Below are positions 35,046 to 44,733 of a DNA stretch of 64,000 nucleotides, one piece after another. The position numbers and the translations under genes were made by a program. How positions within the stretch are numbered: the stretch's first letter is position 1; every line of letters begins with the position of its first letter. The notes below the pieces were generated by a model. That model worked only from the letters and a program-made list of their open reading frames with translations. It was not told the origin of the DNA and did no database searches. This stretch comes from an uncultured Pelagibacteraceae bacterium (GTDB taxonomy: Bacteria > Pseudomonadota > Alphaproteobacteria > Pelagibacterales > Pelagibacteraceae), in NCBI GenBank assembly GCA_902588975.1, contig CACIRJ010000007.1:1-64000 (forward strand). Direction: 5' to 3'.

Positions 35046-36149
35046 ATGAAAATAGAAATCGATTCTAAAAAAGTATTTATAAATAGTGGAAATAATAAAG
35101 AAGAAATACATCCATTTTGGCTTAGAGAAAGAATAAATAACGAAGATGCTCTGGATAAAGGAAATCAACAAAGATTATTTGATCCAAATTCTATAAATAC
35201 TAACATTGATATAGAAAAAATTGAGAATGAAGATGGATTACTTAATTTATTTTTCAATGATGGAACCAATTATAAAATAAAAGAAGATCAAATATTAAAT
35301 GAGTATAAATCACAAAATCTTGATCCTATTTCAATTGATAAAATTAAATGGGATTCAAATTTTAATAATTTTCAAAAATTTAAATTTGAAAATGATATTT
35401 TTGAAAAAAAAATCATGTATGATTTATTAGTATCATTCTATAAATATGGTTTTGTAGTTTTAACAAATGTTCCAACTGAAGATAATTTTATTATTAAATT
35501 TGCAAATTCAATTGGGAGTGTCAGAAGAACAAATTTTGGGGAATTTTTTAATGTAAGATCTGTGCCTAATCCAAATGATTTGGCTTATACATCATTAGCA
35601 TTATCTCCACATACAGATAATCCGTATAGAAAACCAGTTCCTTGTGTTCAATTATTGCATTGTATTACAAATAATGTGAGTGGAGGAAATTCTACCTTGG
35701 TTGATGGTTACACAGTAAGTGAAAAAATCAAAGAGGATTATCCAGAATATTATGAAATTTTATCTTCAGTTAAAGTAAAATTTAAATTTATAGACAATAC
35801 AGTTGTTCTGGAAGATATGTCTGAGTTAATTAAATTGGATGAAAAAAATAATTTTAAACAAGTTAGATTTAGTCCAAGATTAGATTATGCTCCGATATTA
35901 GAAAAATCAAAATTGGATTTATTCTATAAAGCTAGAAATAAAATTTCTGAATTATATAACTCTGATAAATATAAAGTTGAATTTAAATTAGAAACTGGAG
36001 ATTTATTAATGATGGACAATCATAGATTACTTCATGGAAGAACAAAGTATGATGTTAACGAAGGTGATAGATATTTACAAGGATGCTACATTGATTTCGA
36101 CAGTACAGAAGGTAAACTTAGACATTTAAAAAGAAAATTTAATCTTTAA
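35046..36149 (+). CDS. Gamma-butyrobetaine hydroxylase-like 2-oxoglutarate/Fe(II) dioxygenase
   Basis: 367 residues from the ATG at 35046 (CCAGGT just upstream). An N-terminal DUF971-type domain, about 1-90, has HPFWLRERI and QQRLFDP. The C-terminal TauD-type barrel holds H189 and D191 (SPHTDNPYR) and H330 (HRLLHGR), the iron ligands. This two-domain form is known from gamma-butyrobetaine and trimethyllysine hydroxylases. The N-terminal domain lacks the obvious Cys/His zinc set of BBOX1 (it has H22 but no cysteine cluster). It stands alone, divergent from the HisN-like gene, and overlaps the convergent oxidoreductase gene by 11 bases. Quaternary amine breakdown is likely. Confidence 0.83.
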   Translation: MKIEIDSKKVFINSGNNKEEIHPFWLRERINNEDALDKGNQQRLFDPNSINTNIDIEKIENEDGLLNLFFNDGTNYKIKEDQILNEYKSQNLDPISIDKIKWDSNFNNFQKFKFENDIFEKKIMYDLLVSFYKYGFVVLTNVPTEDNFIIKFANSIGSVRRTNFGEFFNVRSVPNPNDLAYTSLALSPHTDNPYRKPVPCVQLLHCITNNVSGGNSTLVDGYTVSEKIKEDYPEYYEILSSVKVKFKFIDNTVVLEDMSELIKLDEKNNFKQVRFSPRLDYAPILEKSKLDLFYKARNKISELYNSDKYKVEFKLETGDLLMMDNHRLLHGRTKYDVNEGDRYLQGCYIDFDSTEGKLRHLKRKFNL

Positions 36150-36726
36150 ATAATTCTTTTATTTTTTCTTCAGCGTTTTTTATCGACTTTTCATAATCTA
36201 GTGCCATTTGATCTGCTGCAACTATATCGATTTTTTTAATACCAAAAAAATTTAACATATGTATCAACCACGGGGTTAAAAAGTCTTCTTCACCTTGTAT
36301 TTTTGTTCCGCCAGAAGTAATTACTAAATATACCTGCTTATCTTCTAATAAACCTTTTCTTCTTCCGTCATCCCCATATTTAAATGTCAATTTTACTCTG
36401 GCTGCAAGATCAGCCCAAGCTTTAAGGGTTGCTGGTGGACCAAAATTATAAATTGGCACTGATATAATAATTACATCACATTCTTTTAACTCCGATACTA
36501 ACTTATCAGATAATTCAAACATTTTTTTATGTTCATCTGTTTGCTCATTCTCTGGAATTTTCATTCCAGACTCAGTTAAGCCGGATATAAAAAGCATTTC
36601 GTCATCTAGGTCTCTATAAATGACCTCATCATTATCTTTTTTAACTTTATCAAGTATTTTTTTTGCAAGCATCCTTGAGGTAGAACCTTCTTTTCTAGCA
36701 CTGCAATCGATTTGGTATATTTTCAT
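36139..36726 (-). CDS. NAD(P)H-dependent FMN oxidoreductase (flavodoxin-like, azoreductase/quinone reductase type)
   Basis: 195 residues with a flavodoxin-like fold: the FMN phosphate loop SARKEGSTSRMLAKKIL at the N-terminus, then PIYNFGPPATLKAWADLAAR, a strong match to AzoR-type flavoproteins, and TSGGTKIQGEEDFL. The family reduces quinones or azo compounds using NAD(P)H. It lies two bases after the CcdA-type gene and is probably cotranscribed with it. Its role is probably redox stress. Confidence 0.85.
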   Translation of the reverse strand: MKIYQIDCSARKEGSTSRMLAKKILDKVKKDNDEVIYRDLDDEMLFISGLTESGMKIPENEQTDEHKKMFELSDKLVSELKECDVIIISVPIYNFGPPATLKAWADLAARVKLTFKYGDDGRRKGLLEDKQVYLVITSGGTKIQGEEDFLTPWLIHMLNFFGIKKIDIVAADQMALDYEKSIKNAEEKIKELFKD

Positions 36727-36728
36727 TT

Positions 36729-37436
36729 TTATCCAAGTTTTTGAAGTATAGGAAAATACTTTAATATGTAAAATCCTAAAGCTTGCAACTGGTTTGTAAT
36801 CATTAATATTCCTGTTATCAATAATAATCCTCCACCAATTCTTGAAATAGTTATCATTTTTGATTTTAGATTTTTTGTAACAACCATAAAACGTTGAATC
36901 AAATAACCTGATGCAATAAATGGTAGTGCTAAACCAAGTGAATAGAACACAAGTAACAATATGCCTCGGTTCAAACTTTGCTCAATTGAAGCTAAAGCTA
37001 ATATTGATCCCAAAATAGGTCCAATACATGGAGTCCATCCAAATCCAAATGCCATACCAACTAATATTGAGCTAAAATTTCCTGATTTAATCTCAGTATT
37101 AATTCTTTTTTCATAATTTAAAAACTTAATATTAATTAATCCCATAATATGAAGGGAGAAAATGATTATTATACTTCCTGCAATAATTCTTAATTCAAAA
37201 GAGTTACTTAAAATTAAAGAACCTAAAAAAGTTGCGGTAGCTCCAAAGCTTATAAAAACAATGGAAAAACCAAAAGTAAATAAAACTATAGGGAATATAT
37301 TAATTGTTTTTTTTTCTAATAACTCATTTAAAGAGCTTCCAGAAATATAAGATATATATCCAGGTATTAATGGAAGTACACATGGAGATAAAAAGCTTAT
37401 CAATCCAGCTCCAAATGCAACAAATAATTCTATCAT
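36729..37436 (-). CDS. ccdA: Cytochrome c biogenesis protein CcdA
   Basis: 235 residues, six hydrophobic helices. The two conserved cysteines that shuttle electrons are in SPCVLPLIPGYISY (about 17-30) and in GWTPCIGPILG. CcdA carries reducing power across the inner membrane to thioredoxin-like proteins that keep apocytochrome c thiols reduced. The start abuts the end of the Ppc gene. No CcsX/ResA partner is nearby. Confidence 0.93.
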   Translation of the reverse strand: MIELFVAFGAGLISFLSPCVLPLIPGYISYISGSSLNELLEKKTINIFPIVLFTFGFSIVFISFGATATFLGSLILSNSFELRIIAGSIIIIFSLHIMGLINIKFLNYEKRINTEIKSGNFSSILVGMAFGFGWTPCIGPILGSILALASIEQSLNRGILLLVFYSLGLALPFIASGYLIQRFMVVTKNLKSKMITISRIGGGLLLITGILMITNQLQALGFYILKYFPILQKLG

Positions 37437-40118
37437 TTAACCAGTATTTTTCATTGCGGCTGAAATACCTGCAATAGATGTTAATAATGCATCATTAAGA
37501 TCATTTTTTTTATCTGAATTTAATTTTTGGTTTTTGATTTTATTCATAACTACTGCTTGAATTATATTTAATACTTCTGTGTAAATATTTCTTACAATAA
37601 CTCCTGATCTAAACTTTTTTCTTTCATTTATAATTTCTTTAGGCGTAATCTTTTTATTTAATTTTTTAATAACTTCGAATTGGAACCTTAGTTTTTTTCC
37701 AACTCTTTTTAAATCTTTATCAGCTAAGTATTCCTCATATATTTTTGAAATATCTGGGTCCACTTTTGAAATTACCATATCCAATATATCCATCATTGAA
37801 TTGAAGAAAGGCCAATTTTTTTCCATATCTATTAGTGTTTTCTCAAATTTTTCTATCGATGAATATCTTAAAGCTTCTGCACTTCCAAGCCATGCAGGGA
37901 GCATTAGTCTTATTTGTGTCCAAGCAAATACCCAGGGTATTGCTCTTAAACCTTTGATATTATCGATATTCTTTCTTTTAGACGGTCTTGATCCAATTGA
38001 AAGTTTTCCTAAGGACACATGTGGCGTAACGGTTTTAAAATATTTAATAAAATCTGAACTTTGATTAATATTTTTTCTATATGAACTTTTTGAAATATCA
38101 GACATTTTTTCAATTAGATTTCTCCAATCTTTTTTAGGTACTGGCGGTGGGGTTAATGTTGCCTCCATTACCGCTCCTATATAGCTACATAAATTATAAA
38201 TTGCTAATGGTTGATATCCATATTTCTGTTGAATAACTTCTCCTTGATCTGTTATTCTGATTTTTCCATTAACTGTATTTGGTGGCAGAGATTTTAAAGT
38301 AGCTTGAATTGGACCTCCACCTCTACCCGCTGAACCACCTCTTCCATGAAAGAAAGTAACATCTATTTTATATTTTTTTGCAATTTTAATAATTTCTTCT
38401 TGAGCCTTATATTGATGCCAACTTGCACAAATTTTTCCAGCATCTTTGCTTGAATCTGAATATCCAATCATGACTTCTTGTTTATTTTTTATTAAATCTC
38501 TGTACCACTTTAATGAAAACAAGCTGGCCATTATTGATTTTGCATTAATTAAGTCATCTAATGTTTCAAATAAAGGGACAACTCTTAATTTATTTTTAAT
38601 ATTTGCTTCTTTTTGCAAATATAAAACGGAAAGAATATCAGATGCAGATGATGTCATTGAAATAACATAAGCCCCTAAACATTCGGGCGGCTCTTCAGAT
38701 AAAATTTTAAATGTTGACCAAACTTCTTTGTTTTCTTTATTTTTAAAATTAAAGTTTTTTATGAAATTTGATTTCTTTTTCATCTTAGATGATAAAAATT
38801 TAATTTTTTCCTCCTCACTCCATTTTAAATAATTATGTTTAATTTTTTTCTTAACAAGTTCATTAATTAATTGTGAGTGTCTAGATGATTCTTGTCTAAT
38901 ATCTAGTTTTGCCAGATTAATTCCAAAACATTTTGCTCTTCTCATTAAATCTAATAATTCACCACTTGCAATATTTTCACTTTGATTTTCCTCTAAAGAC
39001 TCACGGACAATTCTAAGAGGTTTTAAAATTTCCTCTTTTGAGTTTAGCAAATTGTTATAGTCTAAAGGTTTTTTGTTAACTATAAATTGTTCAATTGCTC
39101 GATGAGTAAATCGCATTTTATCTCTTAAAGGTCTTAAGAAAACTCTGTAAGGTTCAAATGATTTTCCTGTGAGTTTTTGAATTTTTTTTGAACACTTTTC
39201 CATTGAATATGATCTAATTAATTTAGTGAGTTCTTTTTCATATAATTTTGCCGCTTCCCATCTTGATAATAACAAAACTTCTTTTGTTACTTTTGAAGTT
39301 ACATTTGGATTTCCGTCTCTATCACCACCCATCCATGATCCAAACTCAATAGGATTAAAATTTTTTGGCAAACCTTTACCCATATTTTTCAAAAATATAT
39401 CATTTAGTCTTCTGTAGACTTTTGGAATAGTTTCCCAAAGACTATCCTCTATTATTGCAAGACCCCATCGCGCTTCATCGGCTGGAGACGGTTTTGATCT
39501 TTTTAAGTCATCTGTATTCCAGATAATGGTAAATTCATCATGAATTTTTTTATTTAAAGATTTTATTTTTGAAGAGTGATCTTTAAATAACTCTCTTTCT
39601 TCAAGTATTTCTGTAATTTTATGATATTTTTGAATTAAAGTTCTTCTTTTGACCTCTGTTGGATGGGCTGTCAAAACTATTCCAATATTTAAATTTTTTG
39701 CAAAATCATATATTTTATTATTATTAATTTTTTTATTTTTAAATAATTTCTCAAAAATTTCTTCTATAAAAATATTTTTTTGATTTTTACCGTCTCTTTT
39801 ATTTTCATATTGGTTGAGTTGTCTAGATGCATCAATAGACTCAGCTAAATTTATAAAATTCATAAAATGATTAAATGCTCTTGCAAGCTTGTAAGTATTT
39901 TTAGGATTAATACTTTTTATTTCACTAGAAATTTTTTTATATGATCTTTTTTGGATTTTATTTGCTTTTGACAACTTTCTAATTTTCTCAACAAGATTAT
40001 AAAAGCTTTTCCCTTCTTGTTCTTTAATTACATTTCCTAATGAATTTCCTAAAAACCTAACATCCTCTCTTAAAGATTTTGTAGGAATTCTCTCGTAGTA
40101 TAGGTCTCTTTTGATCAC
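37437..40118 (-). CDS. ppc: Phosphoenolpyruvate carboxylase
   Basis: 893 residues from a GTG at 40118, the usual family length. Hallmarks are the catalytic H152 in LTAHPTEVKRR, the glycine-rich HGRGGSAGRGGGP, GYSDSSKDAG and the C-terminal AAMKNTG. It carboxylates PEP to oxaloacetate, the anaplerotic entry to the TCA cycle. It ends immediately before the CcdA start. It also lies next to an FAH-family hydrolase gene, 34 bases upstream, with no clear link. Confidence 0.97.
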   Translation of the reverse strand: MIKRDLYYERIPTKSLREDVRFLGNSLGNVIKEQEGKSFYNLVEKIRKLSKANKIQKRSYKKISSEIKSINPKNTYKLARAFNHFMNFINLAESIDASRQLNQYENKRDGKNQKNIFIEEIFEKLFKNKKINNNKIYDFAKNLNIGIVLTAHPTEVKRRTLIQKYHKITEILEERELFKDHSSKIKSLNKKIHDEFTIIWNTDDLKRSKPSPADEARWGLAIIEDSLWETIPKVYRRLNDIFLKNMGKGLPKNFNPIEFGSWMGGDRDGNPNVTSKVTKEVLLLSRWEAAKLYEKELTKLIRSYSMEKCSKKIQKLTGKSFEPYRVFLRPLRDKMRFTHRAIEQFIVNKKPLDYNNLLNSKEEILKPLRIVRESLEENQSENIASGELLDLMRRAKCFGINLAKLDIRQESSRHSQLINELVKKKIKHNYLKWSEEEKIKFLSSKMKKKSNFIKNFNFKNKENKEVWSTFKILSEEPPECLGAYVISMTSSASDILSVLYLQKEANIKNKLRVVPLFETLDDLINAKSIMASLFSLKWYRDLIKNKQEVMIGYSDSSKDAGKICASWHQYKAQEEIIKIAKKYKIDVTFFHGRGGSAGRGGGPIQATLKSLPPNTVNGKIRITDQGEVIQQKYGYQPLAIYNLCSYIGAVMEATLTPPPVPKKDWRNLIEKMSDISKSSYRKNINQSSDFIKYFKTVTPHVSLGKLSIGSRPSKRKNIDNIKGLRAIPWVFAWTQIRLMLPAWLGSAEALRYSSIEKFEKTLIDMEKNWPFFNSMMDILDMVISKVDPDISKIYEEYLADKDLKRVGKKLRFQFEVIKKLNKKITPKEIINERKKFRSGVIVRNIYTEVLNIIQAVVMNKIKNQKLNSDKKNDLNDALLTSIAGISAAMKNTG

Positions 40119-40152
40119 AATTTATTATATCAAAAAAGAGATTATATTTGGA

Positions 40153-40995
40153 TTAAATTGCTACTACTTTTGATTTTTGTTCACCAAGAAGTTCAATTGA
40201 AAGCCTCATTTCATCACCTGCTTTTAAAAATTTTTGTGGCTTCATTCCCATTCCAACTCCTGGGGGCGTTCCCGTGGTAATAATATCTCCTGGTTGAAGG
40301 GACATATATCTACTAACATATGAAACAATATGATCTACATTAAAAATCATTGTTTTTGTATTACCCGTTTGCATTCTTTGACCATTCAAATCTAATTCCA
40401 TATTTAGGTTGTTTACATCATTAATTTCATCTTTGGTCACAAGGTATGGACCAATAGGACCAAATGTATCGTGCGACTTACCTTTTACCCACTGTCCCAT
40501 TTTTTCTATTTGCCACTCTCTTTCACTTACGTCATTCACTAAACAATAGCCTAAGATATAATCTTGTGAATTTTTTTCTGGAATATTTTTAGCATTTTTT
40601 CCGATAACTAAACCTAGCTCAACTTCCCAATCTAGTTTTTTTGAATAGCTTGTAATTTCAATATCATCATTTGGTCCATTAATTGAACTAGTTGCTTTCA
40701 TAAAAACAATTGGTTCTGTTGGTGGTTTTGCTCCAGTTTCTGCGGCATGGTCAGAGAAATTTAATCCGATTGCAATAAATTTTCCTGGTTTAGTTATACA
40801 TGAACCAAATCTAGTATTTTTTGAAATTTCTGGAAGCGATGATAAATCAACTTTCTTGATTTTTTCAAATGTTTCAAAATTTAAATTAGTTGGATCTAAA
40901 TCATTTATATATTTGGAAATATCTCGCAAATTTCCATCTTTATCCAATATAGCTGGCTTTTCTTTATTTTTTTCTCCTACTCTTAGTAATTTCAT
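40153..40995 (-). CDS. Fumarylacetoacetate hydrolase-family protein
   Basis: 280 residues. Typical features: KFIAIGLNFSDHAAETG (about 72-88), FMKATSSINGPNDDI, the metal ligands in WEVELGLVIG, and TGTPPGVGMGMKPQKFL. The family hydrolyses or decarboxylates beta-dicarbonyl acids; a close sugar-related version is 2,4-didehydro-3-deoxy-L-rhamnonate hydrolase. It is the last gene of a long minus-strand run of sugar genes from 48073, so it probably acts on a ketoacid from sugar or cyclitol breakdown. Confidence 0.88.
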   Translation of the reverse strand: MKLLRVGEKNKEKPAILDKDGNLRDISKYINDLDPTNLNFETFEKIKKVDLSSLPEISKNTRFGSCITKPGKFIAIGLNFSDHAAETGAKPPTEPIVFMKATSSINGPNDDIEITSYSKKLDWEVELGLVIGKNAKNIPEKNSQDYILGYCLVNDVSEREWQIEKMGQWVKGKSHDTFGPIGPYLVTKDEINDVNNLNMELDLNGQRMQTGNTKTMIFNVDHIVSYVSRYMSLQPGDIITTGTPPGVGMGMKPQKFLKAGDEMRLSIELLGEQKSKVVAI

Positions 40996-41009
40996 TTCAT
41001 CTCCAATAA

Positions 41010-41870
41010 TTATTTATAGCTTTTGTATAACGAGCTATGATCATAATTACCTAAACCCTTTTTAACAAGACTGTTATACATTTTTTTTACTATTTTAGAC
41101 AAAGGTAATTTTAGCTTTTTATTTTTTGCACAATCAAGGATGTTGTTCATATCTTTTAATTGTGAAAAATTTTTTCCTCTTGGTTTAAAATCATTTTTAA
41201 TCATTCTTAGTCCATGAGTTTGTAAAACTTTACTGTCAGCCCATCCTCCTTTTAATGCGTTAATAATTTTTATTGGATTTACGTTATTTTTTTGAGATAG
41301 TTTTATTGCTTCTGCAACAGATCCTATTGTAATTCCTACTATTATTTGATTAGCTAATTTTGCTATTTGACCTGCTGAATTTTTTCCAACTAAAACAGGA
41401 TTGCCTAATTTCTTAAGTATATTTAAATTTTTAGAAAAAACTTTCTTATCTCCACCAACCATTATTGCAAGCTCTGCATTCTCTGCACCATTTGTACCTC
41501 CTGAAACTGGTGCGTCTAAAAAATTAATTTTATATTTTTTTAATAATTTTGATAAATTAATTGCTGTTTTTGGATTTGCAGAGCTCATATCTATAACAGT
41601 AGATCCTACTTTTAAATTTTTTAAAAATTCTGAGTTGAAATATATTTTTTTTATAGCCTTATCATCAGATAACATTGTAATTATTAGATCTCGGTCTGAA
41701 ACAACTTCCTTTAAAGAATTACATACTTCTGCGCCAAATTTTTTTAATTTAAGGGCTTTATTTTTAGTTCTATTAAAAACTTTGATTTGATATTTAGATT
41801 TTAGGAGATTTTTTGCCATTGGATATCCCATTAAACCTATTCCAATGAAACCAATTTTAACTTTTTTCAT
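41010..41870 (-). CDS. Beta-hydroxyacid dehydrogenase (HIBADH/GarR family)
   Basis: 286 residues. The Rossmann motif is GFIGIGLMGYPMAKNLL. DAPVSGGTNGAE marks the substrate site, and the catalytic lysine is in GQIAKLANQ. The family includes 3-hydroxyisobutyrate dehydrogenase and tartronate semialdehyde reductase (GarR/GlxR). A paralogue lies at 26295-27209. The context (FAH-family gene, ROK kinase, aldo/keto reductase) is sugar-like, so tartronate semialdehyde reduction to glycerate is plausible; it is not certain. Confidence 0.86.
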   Translation of the reverse strand: MKKVKIGFIGIGLMGYPMAKNLLKSKYQIKVFNRTKNKALKLKKFGAEVCNSLKEVVSDRDLIITMLSDDKAIKKIYFNSEFLKNLKVGSTVIDMSSANPKTAINLSKLLKKYKINFLDAPVSGGTNGAENAELAIMVGGDKKVFSKNLNILKKLGNPVLVGKNSAGQIAKLANQIIVGITIGSVAEAIKLSQKNNVNPIKIINALKGGWADSKVLQTHGLRMIKNDFKPRGKNFSQLKDMNNILDCAKNKKLKLPLSKIVKKMYNSLVKKGLGNYDHSSLYKSYK

Positions 41871-41873
41871 ATT

Positions 41874-42782
41874 TTATTGATTTAATTCGCCAGATCTTCC
41901 TAGATCAGCAGCTCCTCTTACTCCGCTAGAGTCACCGTGAATATGTTTTAATACTTTTGTATTTACAGTGTCGCTAAACACATATTTTTTTAATTTAGGA
42001 TTTATATTCTCATAAATTTGCTTCATATTTGAAACACCTCCACCTAAAACTATAGCTCCAGGATCAACAATATTTATGACTTGGGAAAGTCCTCTTGCTA
42101 GATAGTCTAGATATTGAGAAATAAATTCTAAAGATTTTTCATCTCCATTATTAGCATTATCTTGTATAATTTTAGCATCGAGATTAATTTTAAACATATC
42201 ATAAAAATGTCTTGAGAAACCTGGGCCTGATAAAAAAGTTTCTATACATCCTTTTTTTCCACAATAACAATCATGTCTATTCCATTTGTCATTTGAGCCC
42301 AATGGCATTTGATTATGACCCCACTCTCCAGTTATATTATTATGACCATTGATAATTTTATTGTTTATAACGAGACCACCACCAACTCCTGTTCCAATTA
42401 TTACTCCAAAAACAACATCATCATTTTTTCCTGCTCCATCAATTGACTCAGACAATGCAAAACAATTTGCATCATTTTCTAAAAAAATATTTCGATTTAA
42501 TCTAAGTTCTAAATCTTTTTTTAAAGGTCTATTATTTAACCATGTTGAATTACCACCTTTTATACAATCGTTTTCAAAGGAAAGAGCCCCAGGAGAGCCT
42601 ACACCTACACTACATTTAGATTTATATTTATCCTCTAAATAATTTACTAATTCACAAACTATATCAAGTGTACCGTTGTAATTTTTTGGGGTTGATTTTC
42701 TAATTCTCTCTAACTCATTACCTTTTTTATCTAATATAATGGACTCTGTTTTAGTTCCACCTAAATCAATACCAATATACAT
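41874..42782 (-). CDS. ROK-family sugar kinase
   Basis: 302 residues from the ATG at 42782, one base beyond the aldo/keto reductase stop. The ATP site is YIGIDLGGTKTES. The ROK zinc motif is HDCYCGKKGCIETFLSG, and the catalytic region is GTGVGGGLVINNKI with GEWGHNQM. The family phosphorylates glucose, fructose, N-acetylglucosamine or N-acetylmannosamine. Repressor-type ROK proteins carry an N-terminal winged helix, which is absent here. Substrate remains open; the cluster also holds a ribokinase. Confidence 0.87.
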   Translation of the reverse strand: MYIGIDLGGTKTESIILDKKGNELERIRKSTPKNYNGTLDIVCELVNYLEDKYKSKCSVGVGSPGALSFENDCIKGGNSTWLNNRPLKKDLELRLNRNIFLENDANCFALSESIDGAGKNDDVVFGVIIGTGVGGGLVINNKIINGHNNITGEWGHNQMPLGSNDKWNRHDCYCGKKGCIETFLSGPGFSRHFYDMFKINLDAKIIQDNANNGDEKSLEFISQYLDYLARGLSQVINIVDPGAIVLGGGVSNMKQIYENINPKLKKYVFSDTVNTKVLKHIHGDSSGVRGAADLGRSGELNQ

Positions 42783-42783
42783 T

Positions 42784-43812
42784 TTAATATGAGCTTGACT
42801 GCTTCCAAATGTTAATATTACCATCTTTTGCAGTTTTATTAATTATTTTCATTTCAGAGGCTGAAAAACTAAGTTTGTTTAGACTTTCCAAATTTTCTTT
42901 TAATTGATTTAAACTTCTAACTCCTATTAGAGCAGATGTTACACAATTATTTGATAAAACCCAAGAAATTGCCATTTGAGATAAAGATTGTCCTCTTTTA
43001 ATTGCAATCTTATTTAAATCAGAAACAATCTTTAAGTTTTTTTTTGTTATTAATGATTTATCTAAGTATGATGTAATATCACTTGCTCTTGAAACTTTAG
43101 GTATCTTTTTTAAATATTTATCTGATAGCATTCCTTGAGCTAGTGGAGAAAAAGCTATACATCCAATTTTAAGTTTGCTTATTGTTTTAGTTAAATCTTT
43201 TTCAATCCATCTATTTATTAATGAATATGATGGCTGATGAATAAACAGCTTAATATTTCTTGATTTTAAAATTTTGTAAATTTGATTTGTCTTTTTGGAG
43301 GAATAAGATGAAATACCAACATATAGAGCTTTTCCAGATTTATAAATACTTTCTAAGGCATCCGCTGTCTCTTCTAAAGGTGTGTTTGGATCAAATCTAT
43401 GTGAATAAAATATATCAAAGTAATCAACTTTCATTCTTTTTAAACTTTGATCGCAACTTGCGATAATATGTTTTTTTGATCCCCATTCTCCATAAGGTCC
43501 TTCCCACATATCGTAACCAGCTTTGGATGATATGATAAGTTCGTCTCTATATTTTTTTAAGTCTTTACTTATTATTTTTCCAAAATTAATTTCAGTACTT
43601 CCATATGGTGGGCCATAATTGTTTGCCAAATCAAAATGAGTAATACCTCTATCAAAAGCGTAAAATAAGATTTTTTTAATATTTGAAAGTGGAACTTTGC
43701 CTCCAAAGTTATGCCAAAGCCCAAGGCTAATTAGTGGTAATTTAACTCCACTATCACCACAGGTTCTGTATAACATTTCTGAATATCTATTACTATCAGC
43801 ATTATATTTCAT
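42784..43812 (-). CDS. Aldo/keto reductase (YghZ-like)
   Basis: 342 residues in a TIM barrel. Catalytic D61 and Y66 lie in HFDLANNYGPPYGSTE; the usual lysine and histidine lie in SSKAGYDMW and YSHRFDPNTPLEE. The phrase YRTCGDSGVKLPLISLGLWHNFG is characteristic of the YghZ/Gpr (L-glyceraldehyde-3-phosphate reductase) group. It reduces aldehydes or ketones with NADPH. It sits between ribokinase and the ROK kinase, so it may be used on a sugar aldehyde. Confidence 0.9.
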   Translation of the reverse strand: MKYNADSNRYSEMLYRTCGDSGVKLPLISLGLWHNFGGKVPLSNIKKILFYAFDRGITHFDLANNYGPPYGSTEINFGKIISKDLKKYRDELIISSKAGYDMWEGPYGEWGSKKHIIASCDQSLKRMKVDYFDIFYSHRFDPNTPLEETADALESIYKSGKALYVGISSYSSKKTNQIYKILKSRNIKLFIHQPSYSLINRWIEKDLTKTISKLKIGCIAFSPLAQGMLSDKYLKKIPKVSRASDITSYLDKSLITKKNLKIVSDLNKIAIKRGQSLSQMAISWVLSNNCVTSALIGVRSLNQLKENLESLNKLSFSASEMKIINKTAKDGNINIWKQSSSY

Positions 43813-43814
43813 AT

Positions 43815-44729
43815 TTAGTAAACCTCGACCTCTTGATGTGTTGGCATAGAATTGGCAGCTCCTTCTTTTGTTGTAGAAATACCAGCAACTTTATTAGAAA
43901 ATTCTAATGCATCAACAATTTTTAAGGATTTAGCTAATGCTACGCTAAAAGCTCCATTAAATGCATCACCTGCTCCAGTGGTATCTTTTACATCGTTTTT
44001 TAACTTATGAGCATTTACAAAATGGCTTTCAGTTCCATTTGAAAAATAAACTCCTTTTGAACCTAGTGTTATTAAAATGTTTTTTACTCCTTTTTTTAAA
44101 AAATCTTTAGCTGCATTTTCTATTTCAGATTTTGTTTCTATTTTCTTTTCTAAATAAAAACTAGCCTCAGTTTCATTTGGTGTAAAATAATCTATATTTT
44201 TAAAGTCACTCTCAGATATTTTTGAAGCCGGAGCTGGATTTAAAATAGTAATTGATCCAGTATCTTTAGCTTTTTGTAAAGCATAACTAGTAACATCATA
44301 TGGTGTTTCTAATTGTGTTAAGAATATATCTGACTTCTCAATTGCTTTTAAATTATTATCTATATCAGAACTATTTAAAGTGCCAGCAGCACCTGGTATG
44401 ATGTTTATTGCATTATCACCTGTATTAGCATTAATCATGATACCAGCAACACCAGTCGATTGATTTTTGTCTTTAATAATATATTCGGTATTTACTCCAG
44501 AGGATTTATATAAATTTAGTGCCATTTCAGCATTATTATCATCACCTATTTTTGTAATAAAACTTATGTTTCCTCCAAGTCTTGCTGCAGCGATGGCTTG
44601 GTTAGATCCTTTTCCACCAGGCCCTATTAAGTGTTTTGTTCCTAAAATAGTTTGTCCCACTTCAGGAATTTTTTCACCAATAAAACATAAGTCTGCAACA
44701 AATACTCCAAATACACATATAGATTTCAT
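43815..44729 (-). CDS. rbsK: Ribokinase (PfkB family)
   Basis: 304 residues. The first PfkB signature is GPGGKGSNQAIAAARLG (about 36-52), the second is DTTGAGDAFNGAF near 250, and the anion hole is GAGD. Other clues are LNPAPA and NETEA near 170-190. It phosphorylates ribose or another pentose after import. It directly follows the RbsD/FucU-type gene by four bases. IolC (5-dehydro-2-deoxygluconokinase) is in the same superfamily, but the N-terminus and the neighbour fit ribokinase better. Confidence 0.87.
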   Translation of the reverse strand: MKSICVFGVFVADLCFIGEKIPEVGQTILGTKHLIGPGGKGSNQAIAAARLGGNISFITKIGDDNNAEMALNLYKSSGVNTEYIIKDKNQSTGVAGIMINANTGDNAINIIPGAAGTLNSSDIDNNLKAIEKSDIFLTQLETPYDVTSYALQKAKDTGSITILNPAPASKISESDFKNIDYFTPNETEASFYLEKKIETKSEIENAAKDFLKKGVKNILITLGSKGVYFSNGTESHFVNAHKLKNDVKDTTGAGDAFNGAFSVALAKSLKIVDALEFSNKVAGISTTKEGAANSMPTHQEVEVY

Positions 44730-44733
44730 TTAA

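Noticed and set aside
41874-42782. ROK-type transcriptional repressor
   Set aside because: There is no N-terminal helix-turn-helix domain; the protein starts directly at the ATP-binding loop, so it is a kinase.
43815-44729. IolC (5-dehydro-2-deoxygluconokinase), which would complete the inositol pathway
   Set aside because: It is PfkB-family, but the GGKGSNQAIAAARLG pattern and the adjacent mutarotase and ribose-type transporter point to ribokinase.
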